From Paenibacillus terrae (GTDB lineage Bacteria > Bacillota > Bacilli > Paenibacillales > Paenibacillaceae), in contig NZ_JTHP01000016.1 of the NCBI RefSeq assembly GCF_000943545.1, positions 31,354 to 95,353 of the forward strand: DNA of 64,000 nucleotides. The letters run 5' to 3'. The first letter of the stretch is position 1; every line of letters starts with the position of its first letter. The translations under genes were made by a program, and so were the position numbers. Under the pieces are notes generated by a model, which saw only the letters and a program-made list of their open reading frames with translations, did not search any database and had not been told where the DNA came from. Below are positions 28,777-36,651 of this stretch, piece by piece.

Positions 28777-30114
28777 ATGAAACGCAGCGTCAAGCTTGCC
28801 CGGTTTGCGTCGCCTCCTTTTATATTGGTCATCGGATACTTGCTGATTATTGCATTGGGCACTTTGCTGCTGATGCTTCCTATTTCCAATCATAGTGGAC
28901 ATGCTCCGCATTGGATTGATTCGCTGTTTACGTCCGTTTCCGCTGCTTGTGTCACCGGATTAGTCGTAGTAGACGTTAATTCAACTTATACGATGTTTGG
29001 AGAAACGGTCATCATGGTGCTGATGCAACTGGGCGGTCTGGGTTTTATGACCCTGGCGACCTTGTTTGCATTGCTGCTGGGGCGACGGTTATCGTTGAAG
29101 GATCGGCTGCTGCTAAAGGAAGCGATTAATGCCGACAGCATGGAAGGAATTGTGCGCATTATTCGCAAGGTGCTGATTTTTTCTTTTACCATTGAGGCGA
29201 TAGCTGCCGTAGTCATGGCTTTGCGGTGGATGAGGGAGATGCCCGTCGGACAAGCGATATACTACGGAATATTCCATTCGGTATCTCTTTTTAATAACGG
29301 GGGATTTGACCTGTTCGGAAGCAGCTTCCAACGGTATGCCGGAGATTTTGTGTTCAATATGATTGCATCTGTGCTTGTCATTTCAGGGGGATTGGGCTTT
29401 CTTGTACTCAGTGATCTGTTCGATTTTCGCCGCACCCGGCGGCTGAGTCTTCACTCCAAAATGGTGTTAAGTGTGTCGGGTGGGCTTATTGTGATTGGGG
29501 CGCTGGTCATATTTATTTTTGAGTTTACCAATGCACGAACCCTAGGCTCGCTGAACTGGGAAGGCAAAGTGTATGCATCGGTCTTTCAATCCGTTTCCAC
29601 GCGATCATCGGGTACCAGCACAGTAGATATCAGCGGGTTGAGGCAGGCCAGCCAGTTTTTTATCATGTTGTTAATGATTATCGGTGCTTCTCCAGGCTCT
29701 ACCGGGGGAGGAATCAAAACGACTACGTTCCTGCTGATGGTTGGCGCTCTAATTGCCGTCATGCGGGGACAGAAGGAAATAGTGTTCTTTCGCCACCGGG
29801 TTCCCAAAGATATCATGATGCGTGCGCTGACCATTATTGTATTGGCTCTATTTATCTTCTCCATTGTGGTCATGCTGCTCTTAATGACAGAGGAGGCACC
29901 TTTTCTCTCACTTGCGTTTGAGGCTGCTTCCGCGATCGGAACGGTTGGTCTGTCCGTAGGTGTGACCCCGGGACTGTCTGACGCGGGTAAGCTGATCATG
30001 TGTGTAACCATGTTCATTGGCAGAATTGGGCCGCTTACGATCGCTTATGCCATCCGTCCACGCTCCACCAAGACGCTATACCGTCGTCCCGAAGGGCATA
30101 TCGTAATTGGATAG
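28777..30114 (+). CDS. ktrB: Trk/Ktr-type potassium transporter membrane subunit
   Basis: 445 residues from ATG 28777 with GGAGAG at 28761-28766; ATG 28759 is an in-frame alternative. The four-fold M1-P-M2 architecture is visible through the selectivity-filter loops AACVTGLVVVD, FNNGGFDLFG, STRSSGTSTVD and ASAIGTVGLSVG, with SPGSTGGGIKTT between repeats 3 and 4. KtrB/KtrD take up K+ (with Na+) and need a cytoplasmic RCK partner (KtrA/KtrC), which is not adjacent here. KtrB and KtrD cannot be told apart by eye. No c-di-AMP riboswitch fits in the short upstream gap. Confidence 0.85.
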   Translation: MKRSVKLARFASPPFILVIGYLLIIALGTLLLMLPISNHSGHAPHWIDSLFTSVSAACVTGLVVVDVNSTYTMFGETVIMVLMQLGGLGFMTLATLFALLLGRRLSLKDRLLLKEAINADSMEGIVRIIRKVLIFSFTIEAIAAVVMALRWMREMPVGQAIYYGIFHSVSLFNNGGFDLFGSSFQRYAGDFVFNMIASVLVISGGLGFLVLSDLFDFRRTRRLSLHSKMVLSVSGGLIVIGALVIFIFEFTNARTLGSLNWEGKVYASVFQSVSTRSSGTSTVDISGLRQASQFFIMLLMIIGASPGSTGGGIKTTTFLLMVGALIAVMRGQKEIVFFRHRVPKDIMMRALTIIVLALFIFSIVVMLLLMTEEAPFLSLAFEAASAIGTVGLSVGVTPGLSDAGKLIMCVTMFIGRIGPLTIAYAIRPRSTKTLYRRPEGHIVIG

Positions 30115-30125
30115 CTCAATAGTAT

Positions 30126-30168
30126 AAAAAGATGCACCCGTGCTGATTGACACGGGTGCATCTTTTTT
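30126..30168 (+). terminator. strong rho-independent terminator after ktrB
   Basis: AAAAAGATGCACCCGTG, 8-nt loop, CACGGGTGCATCTTTTTT: a perfect 17-bp stem that could act in both directions. Confidence 0.96.
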
Positions 30169-30301
30169 CATTTTGCATCATCATCGTCTCATGTGCAGCA
30201 TATCATGAAAAGTATCCAATTTGAGAAAATGAGGCACAATGGGCTTGACAGAGACTATTTTTTTGTAGAAAAAAGGCTATTTGTTTCCTTTTATGTAATT
30301 A

Positions 30302-30332
30302 TAGACAAGATACTAGGAATATTATGTATAAT
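30302..30332 (+). promoter_or_regulatory. candidate promoter of the membrane protein gene
   Basis: TAGACA (30302-30307), a long 19-bp spacer and a perfect TATAAT (30327-30332), 75 bp before the start codon. The rest of 30169-30406 is AT-rich and shows nothing else. Confidence 0.45.
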
Positions 30333-30406
30333 ATTGTATGATAGTGGGCATGGAAGGGGGATAGCTGAGGGGTTTACCAATTTCAATTTGAAAGGAATTA
30401 TCTATT

Positions 30407-30934
30407 ATGTATTTATTTATTATTAGTGCTGAAGTTTTATTCTGGGTTTTTGTTGTTGCAGGGTTGATCGCAAGATATATGTTTGGCTTAAAGAAATTAG
30501 GTGGTCTTCTTTTACTGTGTACTCCTATTATTGATGTCCTGTTACTGATTGCTGTGTTTATCACGGTGAGCAGAGGCATGGAGATTACGACCGCTACTGG
30601 CCTGGCGGCTTGTTATCTTGGCATTACGGTGGCATTTGGTCATAGGTTAATTAAATGGGCAGATGTGCGGTTCTCTCATTGGTTTGGCAAGGGGCCGAAG
30701 CCCGAACGCAAATATGGCGCTGCTCATGCAAAAGAGGAACGGACGGGGTGGTTGCTTCACCTGTTGGGCTGGGTCATCGGCAACGCTCTGCTGCTCGCCA
30801 TCATTGTGTATGTAGATGATCCACAGCGTACGGTTTCCTTGGAGGGCATTATGAGTACATGGGCAATCGTTCTGGTAATCGACTTTATTGTTTCCTTTAG
30901 CTATACTTTGGCTCCAAAGAAAAATAAGGCGTAG
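30407..30934 (+). CDS. uncharacterised membrane protein, about five helices
   Basis: 175 residues, start ATG 30407 after AAAGGAA. Hydrophobic segments lie at about residues 3-24, 30-53, 60-80, 118-137 and 149-167. A polar loop (about 85-115) is rich in Lys, Arg and His (KWADVRFSHWFGKGPKPERK). No signal peptide, cofactor site or catalytic motif is seen. From memory it resembles the YmcC type of small Bacillus membrane proteins, but this is unverified. It lies between a strong terminator and the fus regulatory region and is probably transcribed alone. Confidence 0.75.
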   Translation: MYLFIISAEVLFWVFVVAGLIARYMFGLKKLGGLLLLCTPIIDVLLLIAVFITVSRGMEITTATGLAACYLGITVAFGHRLIKWADVRFSHWFGKGPKPERKYGAAHAKEERTGWLLHLLGWVIGNALLLAIIVYVDDPQRTVSLEGIMSTWAIVLVIDFIVSFSYTLAPKKNKA

Positions 30935-30975
30935 CCCTCAGCACACTTGGATGAAATAAGACCGATCAATCAGGA

Positions 30976-31122
30976 TGTTCAAATCGGAAGGGACATTGAT
31001 GGTAAAAATGAAGTTGTCACTTCCGGTAGTTTGCTGAGTTTTTATACTACTCTCGCTTTGACAGTCACCTCATTTTTGCCTCTCTACCTTTTCACTCGTA
31101 TGGATTCCTTCCGATTTGAACA
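30976..31122. repeat. 147-bp element with 16-bp perfect inverted repeats
   Basis: TGTTCAAATCGGAAGG at 30976-30991 is repeated exactly inverted (CCTTCCGATTTGAACA) at 31107-31122. A second, imperfect pairing lies inside: GGTAAAAATGAAGTTGTCA (about 31000-31018) against the inverse of TGACAGTCACCTCATTTTTG (about 31059-31079). There is no credible gene. The terminal inverted repeats and short length resemble a MITE or palindromic unit; no target duplication is evident. Confidence 0.6.
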
Positions 31123-31284
31123 CAGACCAACAGAAGCAGTTCAGATTATTTTTTCGTGAGCTGACAGACAGCATGCATCATGTGTTCTCCTGACCTTTTT
31201 AAGAAGGAGAGTAATAAGATGATTATATGTCTTGTAAATATTTATGAATTTTAGATGAATTCTTGAATCTGCGTAAAACGTCGA
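31123..31284 (+). other. fus upstream gap with an 11-codon mini-ORF
   Basis: An AAGGAGA ribosome site (31204-31210) precedes ATG 31219 and a short frame MIICLVNIYEF ending at 31254. TCTCCT about 20 nt upstream can pair with that AGGAGA site. No gene or clear promoter is seen in the rest of the stretch. Whether this is a leader peptide is unknown. Confidence 0.3.
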
Positions 31285-31314
31285 TTGTTTAACTTTGGCA
31301 ACTAACATGATAAT
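31285..31314 (+). promoter_or_regulatory. candidate promoter of the fus operon
   Basis: TTGTTT (31285-31290), 18-bp spacer, GATAAT (31309-31314). This is the best sigma-A-like pair upstream of fusG and would give a leader of about 85 nt. The region is very AT-rich, which suits the published AbrB repression of the P. polymyxa fus promoter. Confidence 0.4.
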
Positions 31315-31332
31315 ATTCCAGAAAAGATTACA

Positions 31333-31354
31333 TATGTCTATATATGTAGACATA
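31333..31354 (+). promoter_or_regulatory. 22-bp palindromic operator-like site upstream of fusG
   Basis: TATGTCTA-tatatg-TAGACATA: two perfect 8-base arms around a 6-base spacer. It lies downstream of the candidate -10, where a dimeric repressor would block transcription. The regulator is not identified. Confidence 0.5.
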
Positions 31355-31370
31355 CGAAATTAAGTTGTTT

Positions 31371-31385
31371 TTTTGTCGAAAAATG
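31371..31385 (+). promoter_or_regulatory. Spo0A box close to the fusG start
   Basis: TTTTGTCGAAAAATG contains the perfect Spo0A box TGTCGAA at 31374-31380, 26 bp before the fusG start codon. Spo0A represses abrB and acts directly on many stationary-phase promoters in Bacilli; direct control of fus is inferred. Confidence 0.5.
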
Positions 31386-31406
31386 TAAATAAGAAAGGTG
31401 GTTTCT

Positions 31407-32177
31407 GTGGCAGCACTGCTGAGTGGTAAGAACATTTTGATTATGGGCGTGGCTAATAACAGGAGTATTGCCTGGGGGACAGCCCAATCTTTAGCTGCTG
31501 AAGGAGCAAGGCTCATTTTTACTTACGAAAATGAGAGGGTCGCAGATCGGGTGCTAAAGCTCGTTGAAACGATTCCGGGGTCCATTGTCTGTCCCTGTAA
31601 TGTACAAAGCAATGAAGAATTGGATGCACTGGCGGATTTTCTAAAGGAGAAAGTAGGCGTCCTGCATGGTTATTTTCACAGTGTTGCCTATGCTAAGGCT
31701 GAGGATTTGGACGGCCTGTTCGTCGACACTTCTCGCGAGGGATTCGCCATTGCTCAAGAAATCAGTGCCTATTCTTTGGCTGCTGTTTCCCGACGAATTT
31801 ACCCGCTGATGACGGAGGGTGGAAGTATCGTCACCATGACGTATATTGGCGCAGAACGAGCGATCAAGAATTACAACGTTATGGGTGTGGCGAAGGCTTC
31901 ACTGGAAGCAAGCATGCGCTATCTGTCGAACGATCTGGGTACTTATGGTATTCGTGTCAATGCGATTTCGGCTGGTCCCATACGGACTTTGGCCGCATAT
32001 GGGATTAAGGATTTTAGCACGATGCTAAAGCATATTGAAGAGACGACGCCCCTACGTAAGACGGTTGACACGTCCGAAGTTGGAGATACCGCGTTATTCC
32101 TATTTTCCCATTTATCGAGAGGCATTACGGGAGAAGTTATCCATGTTGATGCAGGATACCATATTACGGGGATGTAA
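31407..32177 (+). CDS. fusG: FabI-like enoyl-ACP reductase (FusG)
   Basis: 256 residues from GTG 31407, chosen because AAAGGTGG ends at 31401; an in-frame GTG at 31398 would overlap that site. An SDR-family protein of the FabI type: N-terminal GKNILIMGVANNRSIAWGTA, and the active-site Tyr-x6-Lys in YNVMGVAK (about residue 155), then NAISAGPIRTLAA and FLFSHLSRGITGEVIHVDAGYHI. FabI reduces trans-2-enoyl-ACP with NAD(P)H. As the first gene of the fus operon it probably serves elongation of the fatty acyl tail of fusaricidin. It lies 12 bp before fusF. Confidence 0.88.
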   Translation: MAALLSGKNILIMGVANNRSIAWGTAQSLAAEGARLIFTYENERVADRVLKLVETIPGSIVCPCNVQSNEELDALADFLKEKVGVLHGYFHSVAYAKAEDLDGLFVDTSREGFAIAQEISAYSLAAVSRRIYPLMTEGGSIVTMTYIGAERAIKNYNVMGVAKASLEASMRYLSNDLGTYGIRVNAISAGPIRTLAAYGIKDFSTMLKHIEETTPLRKTVDTSEVGDTALFLFSHLSRGITGEVIHVDAGYHITGM

Positions 32178-32189
32178 GGAGGGAACGCT

Positions 32190-33650
32190 GTGCTTGTTAC
32201 GCATACGGATTGCCGTATTATCTCACCTGAAGGGATTATGACAAGGGAGCGTCTGGAGCGGGATGTTACGATCTTCTCCCGTATGTTGGCTCTCCGGGGA
32301 ATTCCTGAAGAAGGCAGAGTGATTCTGAAAGCGGCCAATTCTTATTATTTTGTTGTGTGTCTGTTCTCCCTGTGCAACATTGCTGTTTCGGTGACTGTAG
32401 TGGACGAGCAGACCGTGCTTGATGAAATAGCTCAAATTTACGACGAAGCGGGTGCCTGCTGTATCCTGACCGATTGCGATCCAGGACTTTCTGATGCTTC
32501 TGTTATTCTGATTCAAGATCTAATCCAAGAAGAAGCAGTACACCCGCATTGGGTTGGAGAGCCGGAGATCCATGGCATCGACTTTAACAAGTGGTGCGAG
32601 AGATCGGATGCTCTCATTCTGTATTCTTCAGGTACGACGGGAAAACCCAAGGGAATCGTGAAAGCTGGATCAGCCTTCATGGACAATATCAGGCATTCTA
32701 TCCACGCCATGAACTACCTGCCGTCTGACCATATGCTCCCTGTTGTACCGTTTTCTCACTTCTATGGTATTTCACTCATCTTCTCCTGGTGGTTAACCTC
32801 ATGTTCTCTCATCATTTGCAATCCTAAAAACCTCTGGAGCGTCATTGCAAGTATTACGAAGGACCGGGCGACGGTCGTAGACGCTAACCCCTCAGCTTTT
32901 TACACCTTGCTGCGTATGCTAAACCGAAAACCCGAACAACTGGAAATGGTCAAGGAATCTCCGGTGCGCATGTGGTGCGTAGGCGGTTCCCCACTTACCC
33001 AAGACCTCGAAGAGAAATTTAACAACATATTTGGACAGCCCTTGCTGAATGGTTACGGTCTTTCTGAATTGGGCAACGTTACGCTGGGGACGCTGGAGTG
33101 TCCACAAGGTTGTGGCAAGCCGTTGCCGGGTGTGGATCTGAAAATACTAGACGCCGCTGGCGAGCAGCAGGCGGACGGCATCGTAGGCGAAGTGTGGATA
33201 CGCAGTGCCGGATGCATGGAAGGCTACCTGAATCGTCCAGACCTGACGCAGTCGGTTCTTCAGGACGGGTGGTTCAAGACGGGTGATCTGGGCTACCTGG
33301 ATGACGAAATGCTGTATGTCATTGGTCGCAGCGGTAAGACGGTCAACCGGATGGGCTATATGGTATCTCCGGTCTATATCGAGGATCGGATTGGTTCGCT
33401 AGGTTACCGATCCTGTGTGATTACCTTGGAGGACGAGGCGAAAGGAACATTGCTTGTTGCATTCATCGAAAGCGAATTCTCGCAGGCTTTGTCTGTACTC
33501 CGCAAAGAGATGAATCGGGTACTTCCTTCATACATGTTTCCCGATCTTTTGCTTCCGCTCGCCCATTTTCCTTTAAATCGCAATGGAAAAGTAGATCGGC
33601 TGGAGATGGAGCACATTGCCCTGGAGAAAGCTGCTTCTCGCAAAGTGTAA
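32190..33650 (+). CDS. fusF: acyl-CoA/ACP ligase of the ANL family (FusF)
   Basis: 486 residues from GTG 32190 with AAGGAGG at 32176-32182. AMP-binding core motifs: [19 protein letters not shown] (about residues 140-158), NGYGLSELGNVTLG, the hinge WFKTGDLGYLD (about 370) and the C-terminal catalytic Lys in NRNGKVDRLE. It adenylates a carboxylic acid and loads it onto CoA or a carrier. It may activate the starter acid or the finished guanidino-hydroxy acid for FusA. It is shorter than an NRPS adenylation unit and has no carrier domain. Confidence 0.85.
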   Translation: MLVTHTDCRIISPEGIMTRERLERDVTIFSRMLALRGIPEEGRVILKAANSYYFVVCLFSLCNIAVSVTVVDEQTVLDEIAQIYDEAGACCILTDCDPGLSDASVILIQDLIQEEAVHPHWVGEPEIHGIDFNKWCERSDALILYSSGTTGKPKGIVKAGSAFMDNIRHSIHAMNYLPSDHMLPVVPFSHFYGISLIFSWWLTSCSLIICNPKNLWSVIASITKDRATVVDANPSAFYTLLRMLNRKPEQLEMVKESPVRMWCVGGSPLTQDLEEKFNNIFGQPLLNGYGLSELGNVTLGTLECPQGCGKPLPGVDLKILDAAGEQQADGIVGEVWIRSAGCMEGYLNRPDLTQSVLQDGWFKTGDLGYLDDEMLYVIGRSGKTVNRMGYMVSPVYIEDRIGSLGYRSCVITLEDEAKGTLLVAFIESEFSQALSVLRKEMNRVLPSYMFPDLLLPLAHFPLNRNGKVDRLEMEHIALEKAASRKV

Positions 33651-33707
33651 GTGTTGAAGAAACAAAATATTTACCAAAAACTGCATATAGGAAAGGGAGA
33701 TTGCACC

Positions 33708-34931
33708 ATGAGTATGAATCCGGAACTGGCAAAAAACACGCTTTTTTTGGAAAGGCATGAAGCAATTCTGAAGTGCCTTAATTATTTGATTGAGCATCGG
33801 CAGGAAGTGATGGATATTCTCACCCAATTTTCATCTTATCGGGCCGCCAATGCAGAAATTGATTCCACGATCCTCACACTTCAAGGTGCTTTACAAGAAG
33901 TGCAGACCTATCAGCCAAGCCTGCAACGATCTATGGCTGTATTTATGCCTTCCAACGTCGTTTTGTATTCCTATGCATTATACCTCTTGATTCCGTCCCT
34001 TTACGTTGAGAGTATAGACTTTCGTCCTTCTTCTCACGTAAATGAGTACGTCAACATGCTGCATGAAAAGCTCCAGGCTGTACATGGATTACCCATCTAT
34101 ATTCGTAAGGTTAGTCAGAGAGTTTTCATGGAAAATTCCGTTTTGCCAGCTGATATTGTGGTGTTCACGGGTAGCTATACTAATGCGGAGAAAATCAAAA
34201 AACAGATTCGAAAAGAACAGCTCTACATCTTTTACGGACAAGGGATAAATCCTTTCATCATTGGACCTGATGCCGATCTGGAGCTGGCCGTTACCGATGT
34301 GATCCGAATGAGATTGTTCAATTCTGGACAGGACTGCCTGGGGCCCGACATCATTCTGGTGCATCAAGACGTGACGGAGAATTTTAAAAACTTGCTAATC
34401 GAGCGGCTTGACCAACTGGTGTTTGGAGCCAACAATGATCCGAACGCGAGCTATTCCCCTATTTTCTATAAAGACACGCTGTATTCGGTTTCGGAATATT
34501 TTAATACGAACGATAAGTTTATTATTTACGGCGGTGGCATTGATTTCCGTACGAAAAAGATGGAGCCGACGATTGTATATAGCGAGCTAGATCAGGATTT
34601 GGAGATTATTGAGTATTTTTCACCGGTCTTCAACGTGGTTAGCTACCGAGACGACGAGCAGCTAATCAAGCGTATTTCCTCCAGCTATTTCAGTGAACGT
34701 GCGATGGGCTGCAGCTTATACGGGTCTGAACACCTGACGGATGTCCTGCGAAAGAAGCACACGCTGACCATTAATGAAACGCTTGAGGATGTGGATCAGG
34801 GCAATAAGCCCTTTGGTGGCTATGGCACGATGTCGAATTATATTTTTTACGATTTTAAGCTCGTTTCGAAGCCAATTTTGATTTCAGAAATTGTCGCAGA
34901 ATATTTGTCGGAAAAGAGGAGTTTGGTATGA
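33708..34931 (+). CDS. fusE: aldehyde dehydrogenase / acyl-CoA reductase-like enzyme (FusE)
   Basis: 407 residues from ATG 33708 with GAAAGGGAGA at 33691-33700; an upstream in-frame GTG at 33651 has no ribosome site. The catalytic Cys of the aldehyde dehydrogenase fold is seen in FNSGQDCLGPDII (about residue 210), and FGGYGTMSNYI is near the end. The N-terminal part (about 1-70) is helical and unlike standard enzymes, recalling LuxC-type acyl-CoA reductases. It probably oxidises or reduces between aldehyde and acyl thioester in side-chain supply. Its stop overlaps the fusD start (ATGA). Confidence 0.78.
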   Translation: MSMNPELAKNTLFLERHEAILKCLNYLIEHRQEVMDILTQFSSYRAANAEIDSTILTLQGALQEVQTYQPSLQRSMAVFMPSNVVLYSYALYLLIPSLYVESIDFRPSSHVNEYVNMLHEKLQAVHGLPIYIRKVSQRVFMENSVLPADIVVFTGSYTNAEKIKKQIRKEQLYIFYGQGINPFIIGPDADLELAVTDVIRMRLFNSGQDCLGPDIILVHQDVTENFKNLLIERLDQLVFGANNDPNASYSPIFYKDTLYSVSEYFNTNDKFIIYGGGIDFRTKKMEPTIVYSELDQDLEIIEYFSPVFNVVSYRDDEQLIKRISSSYFSERAMGCSLYGSEHLTDVLRKKHTLTINETLEDVDQGNKPFGGYGTMSNYIFYDFKLVSKPILISEIVAEYLSEKRSLV

Positions 34932-36628
34932 CTGCGAGCTTATCTCCCTGGGATGCCATCATTGGCTACTTAAAATCGGCTGGAGTTCGGCATCTCTTTG
35001 GATTACCAAGTGATGATCTCAAAATCGTATCATCACTCCCTTCGTCGGGTATGGATTTTATTCTGTGCAAAGATCAGCGTAATGCTGTGTTCATGGCAGC
35101 AGGCTATGCACTCACAACCAACCAGATGTCCGTATGTGTTGTAGGTAAAGGCCCTGCGCTCAGTAATACACTCACGGGGCTGCTGGAAGCGAAGAACCTT
35201 GGTGCTCCGCTTTTACTTTTGGCGCTTGGCACTGGAGGAGACAAGCTGGGTACCCGATCCTTTCAGGAGGCAGATCAAATCTCACTCGTGAAGCCGCTCG
35301 TAAAATGGGCTTACCGTGTCGAGCATGTGGATCGACTTGTATGGGCGCTGGAGCGAGCGGCTTTTTTGGCGATCAATGGGGCTCCAGGTCCGGTCTATAT
35401 TGAACTACCCGAAAACCTGATGGACCAGCCTGTGCCGACAGGGCTTCAGTTTATTCCGCCAGAAAAGCTTTCGTGCTCTCCGTCTCTTCGGGAGCTGGAT
35501 GCGGCATGGGAGATTATCAAGACTGCTCGCAGGCCTGTCATTTTGGTCGGAGGCGGGATGAAGTCCGTTACAAATGATGTAATCGGGATATTCGCTGATC
35601 TGTGCGGAGCAGCCTTGTTCGCAACCGCCTCGGGACGGAGCGCAGTTGATGAAGAGGACGAGCTTTTCTGTGGGGTGGCCGGGCTCTATACGGATCTCAG
35701 TCTGAGGCAAATCTGGAAGGAATCTGATGTAGTGATTGCGCTGGGCAGCCGATTGGAAGAAACGGCTACGTTTGAGTGGGATATTTTGCTAGAGGATACA
35801 CCTTTAATTCAGGTCAATGTCGAGCTGGAGGATTTTGCACACGAATACCGGGGCATCAAAGTGCTTGGAGATGGATATGCAGCATTAGAGCAGTGGGTTC
35901 AACGGTACAGACATAAACATGATGGAGCGTGGCTTGAAACGATCAGAAGGTGTAAGCAGAAGGCATTTTCTAATAGAGCCATTTATCTGGAGGAGCTGAA
36001 AAAGTCCCCTGGAATTCACGTTCCAGAGCTGCTGGAGATCATTCAGACAGATTTTCCAGAAAAAATGGTGCTTGTTCAGGAAAATGGATTACAGGATATG
36101 TGGTCTTACTTTTATCCATATTTTTACTTCATACAAGGTTCTCTTTCAATTGTTCCCAGTGACCAAACGAGCCTTGGATTCGGTGCGGCTGCTGCTTTGG
36201 GAGCAAGTCTAGCAACAGAACGTCCAGTAGTGGCACTGGTAGGGGACGGTGCGTTCAATCTCTTCTGTTCGGATTTTATGACGGCTGTGCAGTATCAAAT
36301 ACCGCTGATCTATCTCGTACTCAATAATGGCGGGTATGGTTGGTTGCAAAATCAGATGAATTATAAGCACCTTTCAGGGCAGTCCCTCCCATTTGTTTCA
36401 GAGGCGGCCAAGACAGGAATCCAAATTCCACAGTATGAATTTGTGGAAAGTCTTGCAATCCGGAGCAAGGGGGAGGCCCGGGAACAGCTTCAGCTTGCTT
36501 GGCAAAAGTATCAGGAGAACAAGCTTGTGGTCGTCGAGGTATATGCTGATCTTGCGGATGTGCATGAGAAAATCAGTCATGTGTATGGCGACTTTCCTCT
36601 CTACGAGCAACAGGCTTCCAAGAATTAA
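34928..36628 (+). CDS. fusD: thiamine-diphosphate enzyme, acetolactate synthase family (FusD)
   Basis: 566 residues with the three domains of the family: Pyr domain (about 1-165), central domain (about 190-320) and PP domain (about 370-540). The ThDP/Mg motif runs from GDGAFN (about residue 439) to LVLNNGGYGW (about 465). The catalytic Glu expected in the Pyr domain is not in an obvious GNxxE form; the region reads FILCKDQRNAVFMAAGYA. It may decarboxylate a 2-oxo acid or carboligate in making the tail starter. Substrate is not readable from sequence. Confidence 0.82.
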   Translation: MTASLSPWDAIIGYLKSAGVRHLFGLPSDDLKIVSSLPSSGMDFILCKDQRNAVFMAAGYALTTNQMSVCVVGKGPALSNTLTGLLEAKNLGAPLLLLALGTGGDKLGTRSFQEADQISLVKPLVKWAYRVEHVDRLVWALERAAFLAINGAPGPVYIELPENLMDQPVPTGLQFIPPEKLSCSPSLRELDAAWEIIKTARRPVILVGGGMKSVTNDVIGIFADLCGAALFATASGRSAVDEEDELFCGVAGLYTDLSLRQIWKESDVVIALGSRLEETATFEWDILLEDTPLIQVNVELEDFAHEYRGIKVLGDGYAALEQWVQRYRHKHDGAWLETIRRCKQKAFSNRAIYLEELKKSPGIHVPELLEIIQTDFPEKMVLVQENGLQDMWSYFYPYFYFIQGSLSIVPSDQTSLGFGAAAALGASLATERPVVALVGDGAFNLFCSDFMTAVQYQIPLIYLVLNNGGYGWLQNQMNYKHLSGQSLPFVSEAAKTGIQIPQYEFVESLAIRSKGEAREQLQLAWQKYQENKLVVVEVYADLADVHEKISHVYGDFPLYEQQASKN

Positions 36629-36651
36629 TTTCAGCGAAGGACGTGGGTACA

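Noticed and set aside
30947..31159. 70-codon frame from TTG 30947
   Set aside because: No ribosome site, poor composition, and it lies across the inverted-repeat element.
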